From Fructilactobacillus ixorae (lineage in GTDB: Bacteria > Bacillota > Bacilli > Lactobacillales > Lactobacillaceae): a stretch of 64,000 nucleotides of DNA. A model generated the notes under the pieces. It was not told the origin of the DNA. It saw nothing but the letters and a program-made list of their open reading frames with translations, and did not search any database. Below, in pieces: positions 5,623 to 15,001 of this stretch. Made by a program: the position numbers and the translations under genes. Where the stretch lies: NCBI RefSeq assembly GCF_024029915.1, contig NZ_CP097478.1:496001-560000 (forward strand), in the 5' to 3' direction. Each line of letters begins with the position of its first letter. The first letter of the stretch is position 1.

Positions 5623-7305
5623 TTACAGCAACTTCGACGTCTTTAATTTAATGTTATTCGAGTAATCAACGGGGATATCAATCACAACCGGGCCGTCCAT
5701 TTGCATGGCCTTTTTGAAAGCCGTTTCAAATTCGGCGAGGCTGTTAACCCGAATCCCGGTGGCGCCGTATCCATTGGCGATTTCAGCGTAGTTGATGTTG
5801 TTGAAATCAACTCCCGAGTCCTTCCCATATTTCGCAATTTCTTGGAAGCGCACCATGTCGTAGTGGGAATCATTCCAAATCAGTTGGACGATGTTAGAGT
5901 TCAACCGGACAGCGGTTTCTAGTTCCTGACCAGAAAAGAGGAAGCCCCCATCTCCGGAAACGGACACGATTTTTTGCTTAGGGCGAACCAGTGAAGCGGC
6001 AATCGCCCAGGGGAGGGAAACTCCGAGGGTTTGCATCCCGTCACTGAATAAGAGGGTTCGCGGTTGGTAGGACTTAAAGTAGCGGGCCATCCAGATGTAG
6101 TGACTCCCGATGTCAACCGTGATCGTGGTATCATCGTGAACGTTTTCTTGCACGACTTCCAACAGGTTCAACGGATTCAACCGCGTTTGGTGGTCCTCGT
6201 TATTTACGTACTGATGGTAGTTTTCTTCGTCAATTTTTTCGTATTCCGCGCGTAACCGGTCTAGCTCGGCCTTGGTTGTGGCCGGGAAGTCCGGTTGGTC
6301 TGGAAGGGCCTCAGTAATTGACTCTAAAGTTTTAGCAATGCTGGTTTGCGTATCGATGGTTGGTTGAAACTCGTTTGACAGTTCCGTTTGCACGTCATCA
6401 ATGTTAATGATCGGCGTGTTATCGTCATGCCAGTTCCGAGGTTCGTATTCCACGGGATCGTAGCCGATTGTCAGGATCAGATCACTGTCACGGAGGATTG
6501 AATCACCGAGTTGATTTTTGAACAACCCAATCCGCCCAAAGTAGCGGTCAACGAGTTCTTTAGATACCACCCCGGCACCTTGGAACGTTTCAACCACCGG
6601 AAGGGCGTACTTTTTAATTAAAGCCCGAATTGCTTGGGTATTTTCTGGAGCAGACGCGCGCATTCCCGCTAAAATCACGGGCCGTTCTGCGCGTTGAAGG
6701 TGGTCGGTGATTTCAGCGAGGGTCGTTTTGCCAGCCCGGCCGTGGTCCACGATGCCAATGTGCTGTAACGCTGGCCGGTTAACTTCAGCGGCTAATACGT
6801 TTTGGGGCAGCGAGATAAACGTCGCGCCTTGCTTAGGTGCAATCGCCGTTTGATAGGCATTCGTAAAGACTTCCGAAGCATTATTCGCATCCTGGACCTC
6901 AACGCTACTCTTGGTAACGTCTTTCAGAATCTCGGCATTGCGAGCTGCCTGGTGGGTGGCCCGGTTAACGTCATCTTGCGGAACTTGACCCCCAAGGGCG
7001 ATGACGGGATCCCCTTCAGTTGTCGCGGTCAATAAGCCTGTGGCTAGGTTACTAACTCCTGGGCCAGAGGTGACCATGGCCACCCCGGGTTTACCAGTGA
7101 GACGGCCAATGGCAGCAGCCATGAACACAGCATCCTGTTCGTGGCGTGTTACAATTAGTTTAGGTGCCCGTTCATCTTCGCAGTATTCGAGGGCTTCAAA
7201 CAGGAGGTCAACCTTGGCCCCCGGGATTCCGAAGCAGTACTGGATTCCCTGATTAATCATGGATTTGACGATGGCTTGGGCACCATTCATTTTTGCATCA
7301 GTCAA
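5623..7305 (-). CDS. alsS: Catabolic acetolactate synthase
   Basis: A thiamine-diphosphate enzyme that joins two pyruvates into 2-acetolactate and CO2. At 560 aa it is full length. It has the N-terminal pyrimidine-binding domain with the catalytic Glu in VTRHEQDAV (about residue 56), a central domain, and the C-terminal ThDP/Mg motif GDGGFLFSGQ followed by WNDSHYDMV. The absence of the FAD-type regulatory-subunit context and the neighbouring alsD point to the catabolic AlsS type, which removes pyruvate and acid. Start is TTG at 7305, 10 bases after AAGGAG; an ATG five codons in is the alternative. Divergent from alsD with 42 bases between starts. Confidence 0.93.
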   Translation of the reverse strand: MTDAKMNGAQAIVKSMINQGIQYCFGIPGAKVDLLFEALEYCEDERAPKLIVTRHEQDAVFMAAAIGRLTGKPGVAMVTSGPGVSNLATGLLTATTEGDPVIALGGQVPQDDVNRATHQAARNAEILKDVTKSSVEVQDANNASEVFTNAYQTAIAPKQGATFISLPQNVLAAEVNRPALQHIGIVDHGRAGKTTLAEITDHLQRAERPVILAGMRASAPENTQAIRALIKKYALPVVETFQGAGVVSKELVDRYFGRIGLFKNQLGDSILRDSDLILTIGYDPVEYEPRNWHDDNTPIINIDDVQTELSNEFQPTIDTQTSIAKTLESITEALPDQPDFPATTKAELDRLRAEYEKIDEENYHQYVNNEDHQTRLNPLNLLEVVQENVHDDTTITVDIGSHYIWMARYFKSYQPRTLLFSDGMQTLGVSLPWAIAASLVRPKQKIVSVSGDGGFLFSGQELETAVRLNSNIVQLIWNDSHYDMVRFQEIAKYGKDSGVDFNNINYAEIANGYGATGIRVNSLAEFETAFKKAMQMDGPVVIDIPVDYSNNIKLKTSKLL

Positions 7306-7347
7306 AGTAAAACAACTCCTTAGTTAGTTGAGAAAGTAGGATAAAAT

Positions 7348-8061
7348 ATGAACCAGAATCTATTATACCAGCATTCAACCCTAGCTGACCTAACTGCCGG
7401 TTTATTTACCGGGACAATGTCTGTCGCAGAACTGTTAAAACACGGTGATACCGGGATTGGAACCGGGGACGGGTTAGATGGAGAATTAATCATTTTACAG
7501 GGGACGTTATACCAAGTTACCGCTAGTGGGGACGTCAACGTCTTACAACCCAACGACCAGGTTCCCTTTGCCACGGTGAACTTTGCTGATTACCAACCAG
7601 AAATGCGGATTCAGAGACAGGGCCGAGACGCCACGTTACAACAAATTGCTTCCGCGCATCCATGGCAGAACCTGTTTTATTCCTTTCAGTTGACGGGGCA
7701 GTTTAGCCGGGTGCAGACCCGTTCCGTTCACAAACAAACCAAACCGTATCAAACCCTGGAACAAGCGGCTAAGGAACAGGCGGTCTTTGAAAAACAGGCT
7801 GTTAGCGGGACGATGCTCGGCTACTACGCCCCCCAACTGTACAATGGGGTCGCAGTCGGTGGATTTCACTACCATTTTCTCGCCGCTGACCATGATTTTG
7901 GGGGCCACGTCCTAGACTTTGAGGTTGCGGATGCCGAACTGAGCTTGGAACCATTTACAGACTTTCAAGAACACTTTCCCGTTACCAGCCAGGCCTTTTT
8001 AAACTTAGATTTTAACGAGCATGATGATATTGCTAGCCAGATTAAAAATGCTGAACAGTAA
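7348..8061 (+). CDS. alsD: Alpha-acetolactate decarboxylase
   Basis: Converts 2-acetolactate to acetoin. The 237-aa protein keeps the metal-binding cluster GFHYHFLAADHDFGGHVLDF near residues 172-191 (His174, His176 and His187) and the family segments STLADLTAG and HGDTGIGTGDGLDGE. It works directly after AlsS, which is encoded divergently. The ribosome-binding site (GTAGGATAAAAT before ATG) is weak, and no convincing plus-strand promoter fits in the 42-base gap, so its promoter probably lies within alsS. Confidence 0.94.
   Translation: MNQNLLYQHSTLADLTAGLFTGTMSVAELLKHGDTGIGTGDGLDGELIILQGTLYQVTASGDVNVLQPNDQVPFATVNFADYQPEMRIQRQGRDATLQQIASAHPWQNLFYSFQLTGQFSRVQTRSVHKQTKPYQTLEQAAKEQAVFEKQAVSGTMLGYYAPQLYNGVAVGGFHYHFLAADHDFGGHVLDFEVADAELSLEPFTDFQEHFPVTSQAFLNLDFNEHDDIASQIKNAEQ
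7362..7367 (-). promoter_or_regulatory. Extended -10 of the alsS promoter, inside alsD codons
   Basis: On the minus strand TGGTATAAT (complement of 7362-7370) is a near-perfect extended -10 element, within the first codons of alsD. A matching -35 is poor, as is usual for extended -10 promoters. It gives an alsS leader of roughly 50 bases. Confidence 0.6.
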
Positions 8062-8099
8062 CAACTCGTGGTCAATACGTAAGAAAGAAGGACGTGACG

Positions 8100-9104
8100 A
8101 TGCGGTTTGAACACACGCAGGCCCTGATTAACCAAATGATTACCGACCAGGTCGTTCCGGGAGCTTCGTATGCCTTTATCACGGGGTTAAACGTGGAAGA
8201 TGGCATTGCTGGCGCCCAACAAGTGGCGCCAACGAGAGTTCCCCTACAGCCCAACCAGTTATACGACATGGCCTCGTTGACGAAGGTGATGGGAACCGTT
8301 CCGGTGATTATGCAGCTCGTTTCAAAGCAACAGATTGGGTTAGACGATTCCATTACTACCTATTTACCCGAGTGGAAGCACCCTCGGGTTACGGTACGAC
8401 ACTTGCTGACCCATACTGCTGACATCACGGGCTACATTCCTAACCGGGATCAGTTAAATTTAAACCAACTGCGGACGGCTTTGCTGAGCCTAGACGTGGG
8501 ACCACAATTAGGAAAGCAAATGCGCTACCAAGACGTGAATTACATCTTTTTAGGGTGGATTGCCGGGGTCGTTGCTGGTTTACCGATTCAGCCGTTGATT
8601 AAACACATGGTGTTAGAACCGCTTGGCTTGATTGACTCCACGTTTCATCCGGATCCCCGTCGGACGGTGCCGACCACGTATGATTCAGACACAATGACTA
8701 ACCGACAAGGCGTGGTGCATGATCCCAAGGCCCAGGTCTTAGGATCTGATTGTGGGTCGGCGGGTCTGTTTAGTTCGTTACGTGACACGGAGCGGTTTGC
8801 CCAGTGGATGCTACAGCTAACTCCACCGGGGAAGGTGTACACGCCGGCCATGTTTACGGCGATGTATGCAGATCAAACGCCGATGCAGGATGGAAGTCGG
8901 TCGTTTGGCTGGCGCTTAGCAACGTATCAGGGTCATCGTTACATCTGGCAGGGCGGTTATACGGGAACCTTAGTCATGCTGGTTCCGGAGCGACGCAGTG
9001 CCTTGGTGTTTCTGTCCAACCGGGTTCACCCGCAAGTCCATGAAAGGTTTATGGACGAACGAAATCGGATGCTGGCTAGTTATCTGGCTGAACTATTCGA
9101 CTAA
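8100..9104 (+). CDS. Serine hydrolase, beta-lactamase / class C esterase family
   Basis: A 334-aa protein with the active-site motif SLTK (Ser59, Lys62) and the second motif RYQDVNY (Tyr143), plus LLTHTADITGY and GSAGLFSSLRD, all typical of the beta-lactamase-related esterase/D-aminopeptidase family. No signal peptide is visible, so it probably acts in the cytoplasm. Substrate unknown. I start it at ATG 8100, 8 bases after AAGAAGGA, rather than at GTG 8094, which would sit on the ribosome-binding site. It lies 38 bases after alsD. Confidence 0.85.
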   Translation: MRFEHTQALINQMITDQVVPGASYAFITGLNVEDGIAGAQQVAPTRVPLQPNQLYDMASLTKVMGTVPVIMQLVSKQQIGLDDSITTYLPEWKHPRVTVRHLLTHTADITGYIPNRDQLNLNQLRTALLSLDVGPQLGKQMRYQDVNYIFLGWIAGVVAGLPIQPLIKHMVLEPLGLIDSTFHPDPRRTVPTTYDSDTMTNRQGVVHDPKAQVLGSDCGSAGLFSSLRDTERFAQWMLQLTPPGKVYTPAMFTAMYADQTPMQDGSRSFGWRLATYQGHRYIWQGGYTGTLVMLVPERRSALVFLSNRVHPQVHERFMDERNRMLASYLAELFD

Positions 9105-9107
9105 CTA

Positions 9108-9144
9108 AAAATGCTCCCACAATGAGCTTAGTGGGAGCATTTTT
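9108..9144. terminator. Bidirectional terminator between the serine hydrolase gene and gatD
   Basis: AAAATGCTCCCAC pairs with GTGGGAGCATTTTT around a 10-base loop, between convergent genes. Confidence 0.9.
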
Positions 9145-9160
9145 GAATTGGTTAGCTTTG

Positions 9161-9865
9161 TTAGTATGACTCGGGTTTAACCTTGGTTTTTAAGTCCGTG
9201 AAATCATAATCAGGATACTTATTTTGTAAGGCTTCAAACATCATGTGGATGGAAAAGTTGCCGTTTCGGGCCATGATTGGGCCGTGGAAGTAGGTGCCAA
9301 TCGTGTTGTTGTGCACGGCTCCTTCGGTTTGATCTTCACCGTTGTTACCGTAGCCCTTGAGCACCTTGCCTAGGGCATGTTCATCATCACCAAGAAAGGT
9401 GATGCCCTGGTGATTTTCAAAGCCGTGGTACTTTTGGCCGGTCGCTTCATTTTGAATCTCGATGTCGCCAATAAAGCGGTTTTCGTGTTGCTGTTCGGTG
9501 TAGTGGTTCATGGCGTGAATCCCTGGTAGCTTACGACCACTTGCATCCACATAGTACTTACCGAGCATCTGGTAGCCACCACAAACGGCAATCAGCGGTT
9601 TATTCTGTTCGATAAATTTGATTAATTCATCACGTTTATTGGGTAAATCCTTGGCCACGACCATTTGTTCAAAGTCTTGTCCCCCACCAAACACGGCGAA
9701 GTCAAAGTCATCGGCCTGAAAGTCGTCTTCGAGACTAATGATCTGGTCGGTCACCGTTACGCCAATTTGGTTGGCATAAAACCGTAACGTGAGGATGTTG
9801 CCAATGTCACCATAGGTATTCATGAGGTCACCGTACAGGTGCGCCACGCGTAAGTTCATGGTCAT
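9161..9865 (-). CDS. gatD: Lipid II isoglutaminyl synthase, glutamine amidotransferase subunit
   Basis: Supplies ammonia from glutamine to MurT, which amidates the alpha-carboxylate of D-Glu in lipid II. The 234-aa CobB/CobQ-like protein has LYGDLMNTYGDIGN at the start, the oxyanion segment FGGGQDFEQ, the nucleophile in IAVCGGYQMLG, and the catalytic His in GTYFHGPIMARN. The ATG follows GGGAGGAAACTAATT two bases after the murT stop, so the pair is translated together, as in other Gram-positives. Confidence 0.94.
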   Translation of the reverse strand: MTMNLRVAHLYGDLMNTYGDIGNILTLRFYANQIGVTVTDQIISLEDDFQADDFDFAVFGGGQDFEQMVVAKDLPNKRDELIKFIEQNKPLIAVCGGYQMLGKYYVDASGRKLPGIHAMNHYTEQQHENRFIGDIEIQNEATGQKYHGFENHQGITFLGDDEHALGKVLKGYGNNGEDQTEGAVHNNTIGTYFHGPIMARNGNFSIHMMFEALQNKYPDYDFTDLKTKVKPESY

Positions 9866-9867
9866 AA

Positions 9868-11217
9868 TTAGTTTCCTCCCTTGATGTAACCTTGTTTCAT
9901 TAACCGGGACCGCATTTCCATCATGGCGGTGTAGGTCGCTAAGATGTAAACCTTGTCAGTTGGCATCTGTTTAATATCTTCGATTACTTTGCCTAAATCG
10001 GGTTGCACGGTGTGTTGTTCTGGGTTAACGCCGGCCACTTTCAACCGGAAGGTAATGTCTTTATAACGTTTACCGCCGGTTTCAAATTGTTGAATGTTCA
10101 TTTGTGGTAAGCGTTCAAATTCACCGTCCCAAATCCAGCTGGTATCAATTCCATCAGCGTAGTCGGCGTTCAATAGCCCCACAAAGGAGAAGGGCTCTGG
10201 TTCCGTTGCCAGTAAATCGATTACCTGGTTGGTTCCCACAGGGTTTTTGACCAGAATAATGCTGACGTCTTTTCCAGCTACGTTAATTTCTTCTTGGCGC
10301 CCAAAGAGACGTTGGTTATTTTCAAACGCATGGCGAATCTGGTCGGGCTGAATTCCAACCTCACGGCCCACCGCGTAAGCGGCGAGGGCGTTGTAGATGT
10401 TGTAAGTTCCGCCCACTCCGATTTCGTATGGATGACCGTCAATTGCAAACTTCGATGCTTTGGGCGTGCGTTCTGAAACGTCCGTTACTTTAAACCGGAG
10501 GTCTGGACGGCGGAAGCCACAGTTGGGACAGAAGTAATCGCCCAGGTTGGCATAGACCAAGTAGTGATAGTGGAGCAGGTGTTGACAAACAGGACAAAGA
10601 ATTCCGTCGGTATTCGGGGCAGCCTTTAGGTCACCCGTCGCAGGTTGGTTAGCAAAACCGTAGTAAACCTGCGGGTTCGGGAGTTCTTTGGAGTGGAAAA
10701 TCGGTTCGTCTCCGTTAGCGAGGACCACCGCATCGGGAGCCAGCTTGATGCCGTCTAGGATTTTCTGGTAGGTCGTGTAAATTTCTCCGTACCGATCCAA
10801 TTGATCCCGGAAAATGTTGGTTAGGACAAACATCTTGGGGGTAATTTGGCTAACAATTGGTTTAACGTTAGCTTCATCCACTTCTAGGACAGCAATGCCC
10901 TTTTTCCCTTTGGCGGGCCGTTTGGCCTCTAAGAAGGTCGAAGTAATGCCCTGAACCATGTTAGAGCCAGTTTTGTTGGTGACAATGTGGTCATACTTTT
11001 CCTTTAAGACTTGGACAATTAAAGCCGTGGTTAACGTTTTTCCGTTGGTTCCACTGACAATGATGACTTCGTAATTTTTACCTAGTTCCTTTAAGACATC
11101 CGGATCAAGGGTCGTGGTGATTTTACCAGGGAGCGAACTTCCGCCGCCCATGAAGTTATGCAAAAACCAGTACGAGGACCGGCCAGCGAGGGTTGCAATC
11201 TCACTTCTCAATGTCAT
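9868..11217 (-). CDS. murT: Lipid II isoglutaminyl synthase, Mur-ligase subunit
   Basis: ATP-dependent Mur ligase-like protein (449 aa) that activates the D-Glu carboxylate of lipid II for amidation by GatD-derived ammonia. It has the P-loop VSGTNGKTLTTA, a zinc-ribbon insertion with CPVCQH and CPNCGF, VLANGDEPIF, and the C-terminal DUF1727 part. The amidated stem is needed for efficient cross-linking. It is the first gene of the murT-gatD operon; AAAGGATG precedes the ATG. Confidence 0.94.
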   Translation of the reverse strand: MTLRSEIATLAGRSSYWFLHNFMGGGSSLPGKITTTLDPDVLKELGKNYEVIIVSGTNGKTLTTALIVQVLKEKYDHIVTNKTGSNMVQGITSTFLEAKRPAKGKKGIAVLEVDEANVKPIVSQITPKMFVLTNIFRDQLDRYGEIYTTYQKILDGIKLAPDAVVLANGDEPIFHSKELPNPQVYYGFANQPATGDLKAAPNTDGILCPVCQHLLHYHYLVYANLGDYFCPNCGFRRPDLRFKVTDVSERTPKASKFAIDGHPYEIGVGGTYNIYNALAAYAVGREVGIQPDQIRHAFENNQRLFGRQEEINVAGKDVSIILVKNPVGTNQVIDLLATEPEPFSFVGLLNADYADGIDTSWIWDGEFERLPQMNIQQFETGGKRYKDITFRLKVAGVNPEQHTVQPDLGKVIEDIKQMPTDKVYILATYTAMMEMRSRLMKQGYIKGGN

Positions 11218-11259
11218 TCAGGTTCACATCCTTTTAAATTCTTCTGCGCAATCCCTTAG

Positions 11260-11265
11260 ATTTTA
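11260..11265 (-). promoter_or_regulatory. Extended -10 of the murT-gatD promoter
   Basis: On the minus strand TGCTAAAAT (TAAAAT is the complement of 11260-11265) lies about 40 bases before the murT ATG. No good -35 is seen. Confidence 0.5.
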
Positions 11266-11346
11266 GCATAAATTGATTAATTTCACGAAAATAAGGGACG
11301 CGCGCGTTGATTTGGGAATTTTAATGCAGGGAACTGCGAAATTAGC

Positions 11347-11352
11347 TATAAT
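11347..11352 (+). promoter_or_regulatory. Candidate -10 box of the tdk operon
   Basis: A perfect TATAAT, 36 bases before the tdk GTG. The -35 region is weak. Confidence 0.45.
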
Positions 11353-11388
11353 GAAAAGCAGCGGAATTTTTAGGAAAAAGGTGATTAT

Positions 11389-12000
11389 GTGGCGCAGCTT
11401 TTCTTTCGCTATGGGGCGATGAATAGTGGGAAATCAATCGAAATTATTAAAGTAGCACATAACTATGAAGAGCAGGGGAAGCGCGTGATTTTGCTCACGA
11501 GTGCCCTTGACACCCGTGAGGCGCCCGGGATGATTGAATCCCGGATTGGCCTGAACCGGAAGGCCGTTTCCATCGAACCAACGGCCAACGCCTTTACCAT
11601 TGTGAAAAAGGCGATGACGACTAACCAGCACCCCGTCAGTTGTATTCTGGTGGACGAAGCCCAGTTTTTAGAAAAGCATCATATCTTAGAACTAGCGCAG
11701 ATTGTTGATGAACTGCAGATTCCCGTCATGGCTTTTGGCCTCAAAAACGACTTTCAAAACCACCTGTTTGCAGGTTCCAAGTACTTACTGTTGTACGCGG
11801 ATAAACTCGAAGAAATGAAAACGATTTGTTGGTTTTGTGAGAAGAAGGCCACGATGAATCTCCGCCTCCACAACGGTCAGCCCGTGTATGAGGGCGAACA
11901 AGTCGTCATGGGTGGCAATGAATCGTATTATCCGGTCTGCCGGACTCACTACAACAATCCACCTTTAGCAAACCAGAGAAAAGAGGATGACAATGGCTGA
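11389..12000 (+). CDS. tdk: Thymidine kinase
   Basis: Phosphorylates thymidine for salvage into dTTP. A 203-aa type II enzyme with P-loop YGAMNSGKS (residues 8-16), the catalytic Glu in ILVDEAQFL (Glu90), the lasso-domain zinc residues CWFC (147, 150) and CRTH (184, 187), and YYPVCR. Start is GTG at 11389 after AAAAAGGTGATTAT; the overlapping ATG at 11387 is in another frame. It overlaps prfA by 8 bases, which begins a translation-coupled run. Confidence 0.94.
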   Translation: MAQLFFRYGAMNSGKSIEIIKVAHNYEEQGKRVILLTSALDTREAPGMIESRIGLNRKAVSIEPTANAFTIVKKAMTTNQHPVSCILVDEAQFLEKHHILELAQIVDELQIPVMAFGLKNDFQNHLFAGSKYLLLYADKLEEMKTICWFCEKKATMNLRLHNGQPVYEGEQVVMGGNESYYPVCRTHYNNPPLANQRKEDDNG

Positions 12001-13096
12001 AAATCAAATGGACGAAATCTTTGATAAATTACAATCCGTTTCCGATCGTTACGACGAACTGAACGAATTGATCAGTGATCCAGAAGTGATTGCAGACACC
12101 AAGCGGTTTATGAAACTCTCTAAAGAAGAGGGAAGTTTACGAGAAACCGTAGAAACCTACCATCACTACCAGGATGTGAGTACGGCCCTTGATGACGATC
12201 AAGAAATGCTCCAAGAGAAGCTGGATCCAGAGATGGCCGAGATGGTTAAAAGTGAGATTGGCGACTTGGAACAGGAAAAGGACCAACTCGAACAACAGCT
12301 TAAGGTGCTTTTGATTCCCAAGGATCCAAATGACGATAAGAACATCATCATGGAAATCCACGGAGCGGCTGGAGGCGACGAAGCCAGTTTGTTTGCGGCG
12401 GATTTGTACAATATGTATGTAAAGTACGCCGAGATGCAGGGCTGGAAGGTCGAAGTCATTGATGAAGCCGATACCGAAGTTGGAGGCTTTAAAGAAATTG
12501 TCCTGATGATTACCGGAAACAAGGTGTATTCAAAGCTTAAGTATGAAAATGGGGCCCACCGGGTGCAACGGGTGCCAGAAACTGAGTCAGCCGGGCGGGT
12601 GCACACCTCCACGGCGACTGTGGGGGTAATGCCCGAGGAAGAAGACGTTGACATCACAATTGATCCGGCCGACATTCGGACGGATGTGTACCGGTCATCT
12701 GGAGCCGGGGGGCAGCACATTAACAAGACCTCATCAGCCGTGCGGATGACCCACTTGCCCACCGGAATTGTAGTGGCAATGCAGGACGAACGGTCCCAGC
12801 AACAAAACCGAGCGAAGGCCATGACGGTGCTTCGAGCCCGGGTGTATGACTACTACAAACAACAAGAAGAAGACGAGTATAACGCCCAACGAAAATCAGC
12901 GGTTGGAACCGGTGACCGGTCCGAACGGATTCGAACCTACAATTTTCCGCAAAACCGGGTGACAGACCATCGGATTGGGTTAACGCTCAACAAGTTGGAT
13001 AAGGTTTTGGCTGGCGATTTGGATGAAATCATTGATGCCTTGATTATCTCTGATCAAGCCGAAAAGTTGGAGCATTTAAACGATGCCGAAGCTTAA
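11993..13096 (+). CDS. prfA: Peptide chain release factor 1
   Basis: Reads UAA and UAG and triggers peptide release. The 367-aa protein has the N-terminal coiled-coil domain, the anticodon-like recognition region around PETESAGR, and the GGQ motif in [16 protein letters not shown] (residues 239-241), which is the substrate of PrmC encoded next. I start it at ATG 11993, 6 bases after AGAGG; the ATG at 11987 abuts the ribosome-binding site. It overlaps prmC by 14 bases. Confidence 0.95.
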   Translation: MAENQMDEIFDKLQSVSDRYDELNELISDPEVIADTKRFMKLSKEEGSLRETVETYHHYQDVSTALDDDQEMLQEKLDPEMAEMVKSEIGDLEQEKDQLEQQLKVLLIPKDPNDDKNIIMEIHGAAGGDEASLFAADLYNMYVKYAEMQGWKVEVIDEADTEVGGFKEIVLMITGNKVYSKLKYENGAHRVQRVPETESAGRVHTSTATVGVMPEEEDVDITIDPADIRTDVYRSSGAGGQHINKTSSAVRMTHLPTGIVVAMQDERSQQQNRAKAMTVLRARVYDYYKQQEEDEYNAQRKSAVGTGDRSERIRTYNFPQNRVTDHRIGLTLNKLDKVLAGDLDEIIDALIISDQAEKLEHLNDAEA

Positions 13097-13946
13097 TGCC
13101 CACGCAACTCCCTTTGAAGCCCTGCAGTGGGCTTCTTTGCGTTTGAAGCGGTTAGAAATTGCGCCAGCAGACGCCCGGTACCTGTTACTGGAACAGTTGG
13201 GGTGGAACCAAACGGAACTTTTAGTGCACTACCGGGAACCGTTAGCAGCTGACCAGGTTCACAGGTTTCAGACGAACGTGGACCGCCGGGCGGCCGGTGA
13301 ACCGGTCCAATACATTATGGGACAGGCGCCGTTCTACGGCTTAACGCTCATGGTCACTCCCGATGTGTTGATCCCGCGCCCAGAAACCGAAGAACTGGTT
13401 GACTGGGTGCTTTACGACCATGGAAAGCAACCGTTGCGGGTGTTAGACGTGGGCACGGGGAGTGGCGCAATTGCAATTGCGGTAAAACAGGCCCGTCCGG
13501 ACTGGACGGTGGTGGCAAGCGACATTTCCCCCGCTGCCCTGCAGGTGGCCCAGCAGAATGCGCAGGCGCAGGGAACGGCGATTGAGTTTGTTGCTAGTGA
13601 CTTATTGCAAGCGGTTCCCCGGCCGCCCTTTGACATTGTGATTTCCAACCCACCCTACATTGCAAGTTCGGAAGTAGATGTAATGGATGCCACCGTCGTC
13701 AATTATGAGCCGAAAACGGCCTTATTTGCTGCCCATCAGGGGTTAGAATTGTACGAACGGTTGGCCGCGACAGTGGGGCCGTATTTAACTGAGCACGCCA
13801 GCGTGTACTTAGAGATTGGCTATCAGCAGGGATCGGCGGTGTCCGCAATTTGGCACCAGCAGTTTCCAACGGCGCAGCTGCAGGTTCGTCAGGACCTAGC
13901 CGGTCACGAGCGGATGGTGCGGATGCAAAAAGGAGAGGTAGATTAA
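13083..13946 (+). CDS. prmC: Release factor glutamine N5-methyltransferase
   Basis: Methylates the glutamine of the GGQ motif in release factors, using S-adenosylmethionine. The 287-aa protein has an N-terminal helical domain ([10 protein letters not shown], then [12 protein letters not shown]), the SAM-binding [14 protein letters not shown], and the catalytic ISNPPYI. Placement directly after and overlapping prfA is the usual arrangement. Confidence 0.95.
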   Translation: MPKLNAHATPFEALQWASLRLKRLEIAPADARYLLLEQLGWNQTELLVHYREPLAADQVHRFQTNVDRRAAGEPVQYIMGQAPFYGLTLMVTPDVLIPRPETEELVDWVLYDHGKQPLRVLDVGTGSGAIAIAVKQARPDWTVVASDISPAALQVAQQNAQAQGTAIEFVASDLLQAVPRPPFDIVISNPPYIASSEVDVMDATVVNYEPKTALFAAHQGLELYERLAATVGPYLTEHASVYLEIGYQQGSAVSAIWHQQFPTAQLQVRQDLAGHERMVRMQKGEVD

Positions 13947-13948
13947 AG

Positions 13949-14977
13949 ATGGAAACTAAGATATTTAAAGCGCCGGATTTAAGCGCTGCCGCGGAGTTAA
14001 TCCAGCAGGGCGAGTTGGTCGCTTTTCCCACGGAAACCGTTTATGGTTTAGGGGCCGACGCCACCAACGTGGCCGCCGTGGAAAAGGTATACAAGGCGAA
14101 GGGCCGTCCGAGTGACAACCCCCTGATTGTCCACGTCGCGGATCAGGCCACTGTCCGGCAGTTTGTTACCACCATTCAGCCGGCCGTGCAACGGTTAATG
14201 GATACCTTTTGGCCCGGACCGTTAACCATTATTTTGCCGTTACAACCAGGAAGCTTGGCTCTCCAGGTAACTGGTGGCTTAACCACCGCTGCTTTTCGGA
14301 ATCCGCGCCAAGCTACGACCCTGGACTTGATTAAAACTGCCGGGGTTCCGTTAGTTGGACCCTCGGCCAACACGTCGGGGAAACCCAGTCCGACCACCGC
14401 GCAACACGTTTATCATGATTTAAAGGGGAAGATTGGCGGCATTTTAGACGCTGGACCAACGGACTTGGGGGTGGAATCGACGGTGATTGACATGTCGACC
14501 GCGCACCCCGCCATTTTACGGCCCGGTGCAGTAACTCGAGCCGATTTGGAGCGCGTGCTCGGGCCGATTGTGGACTCGCAAAAGCAGGTCAAACCAGATG
14601 AAGTTCCCAAGGCCCCCGGAATGAAATATACCCACTATTCGCCAACGGCAGCGGTGCAGATTGTGGATCCGAAGGTTGATTGGGCAACAGTTGTGAGCTG
14701 GAGTCAGCAGCAACCAACGCCGGTGGGGATTTTAGCCACAGACGCCGTGCTAAACCACTATGCCTGGCCGGAGAACGTTGCAACTTACAGTTTGGGGACG
14801 GACATTCACTCGGCCAGTCACGCCTTATTTGCCGGGTTACGGGCCTTTGACCTGCATCCAGACATCACGACCATCCTCGTGGAAGGCTTTTCTCCAAACG
14901 GACTGGGAGAAGCGTACATGAACCGGTTAAATAAGGCAGCGGGACAACACCACTTTTCAACAGCAGACCTGCGCTAG
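13949..14977 (+). CDS. L-threonylcarbamoyladenylate synthase, Sua5/YwlC type
   Basis: Makes threonylcarbamoyl-AMP from threonine, bicarbonate and ATP, the first step of the t6A37 tRNA modification. The N-terminal YrdC domain shows FPTETVYGLGADA, KGRPSDNPL and GPSANTSGKPSPT; the C-terminal Sua5 domain follows the PGMKYTHYSP linker. At 342 aa it is the long Sua5 form. Start ATG 13949 follows AAAGGAGAGG; the open frame upstream lies inside prmC and looks unlike protein. Confidence 0.92.
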   Translation: METKIFKAPDLSAAAELIQQGELVAFPTETVYGLGADATNVAAVEKVYKAKGRPSDNPLIVHVADQATVRQFVTTIQPAVQRLMDTFWPGPLTIILPLQPGSLALQVTGGLTTAAFRNPRQATTLDLIKTAGVPLVGPSANTSGKPSPTTAQHVYHDLKGKIGGILDAGPTDLGVESTVIDMSTAHPAILRPGAVTRADLERVLGPIVDSQKQVKPDEVPKAPGMKYTHYSPTAAVQIVDPKVDWATVVSWSQQQPTPVGILATDAVLNHYAWPENVATYSLGTDIHSASHALFAGLRAFDLHPDITTILVEGFSPNGLGEAYMNRLNKAAGQHHFSTADLR

Positions 14978-15001
14978 CAGGCACCTAAGGGGGACTAAAT
15001 C

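Noticed and set aside
12199-12822. 207-codon open frame antisense to prfA
   Set aside because: Rich in Ser/Cys/Ile in the way shadow frames are; the plus strand codes for a complete RF1.
13850-13948. 33-codon N-terminal extension of the Sua5 gene
   Set aside because: It lies inside prmC; the ribosome-binding site and family alignment both support the start at 13949.
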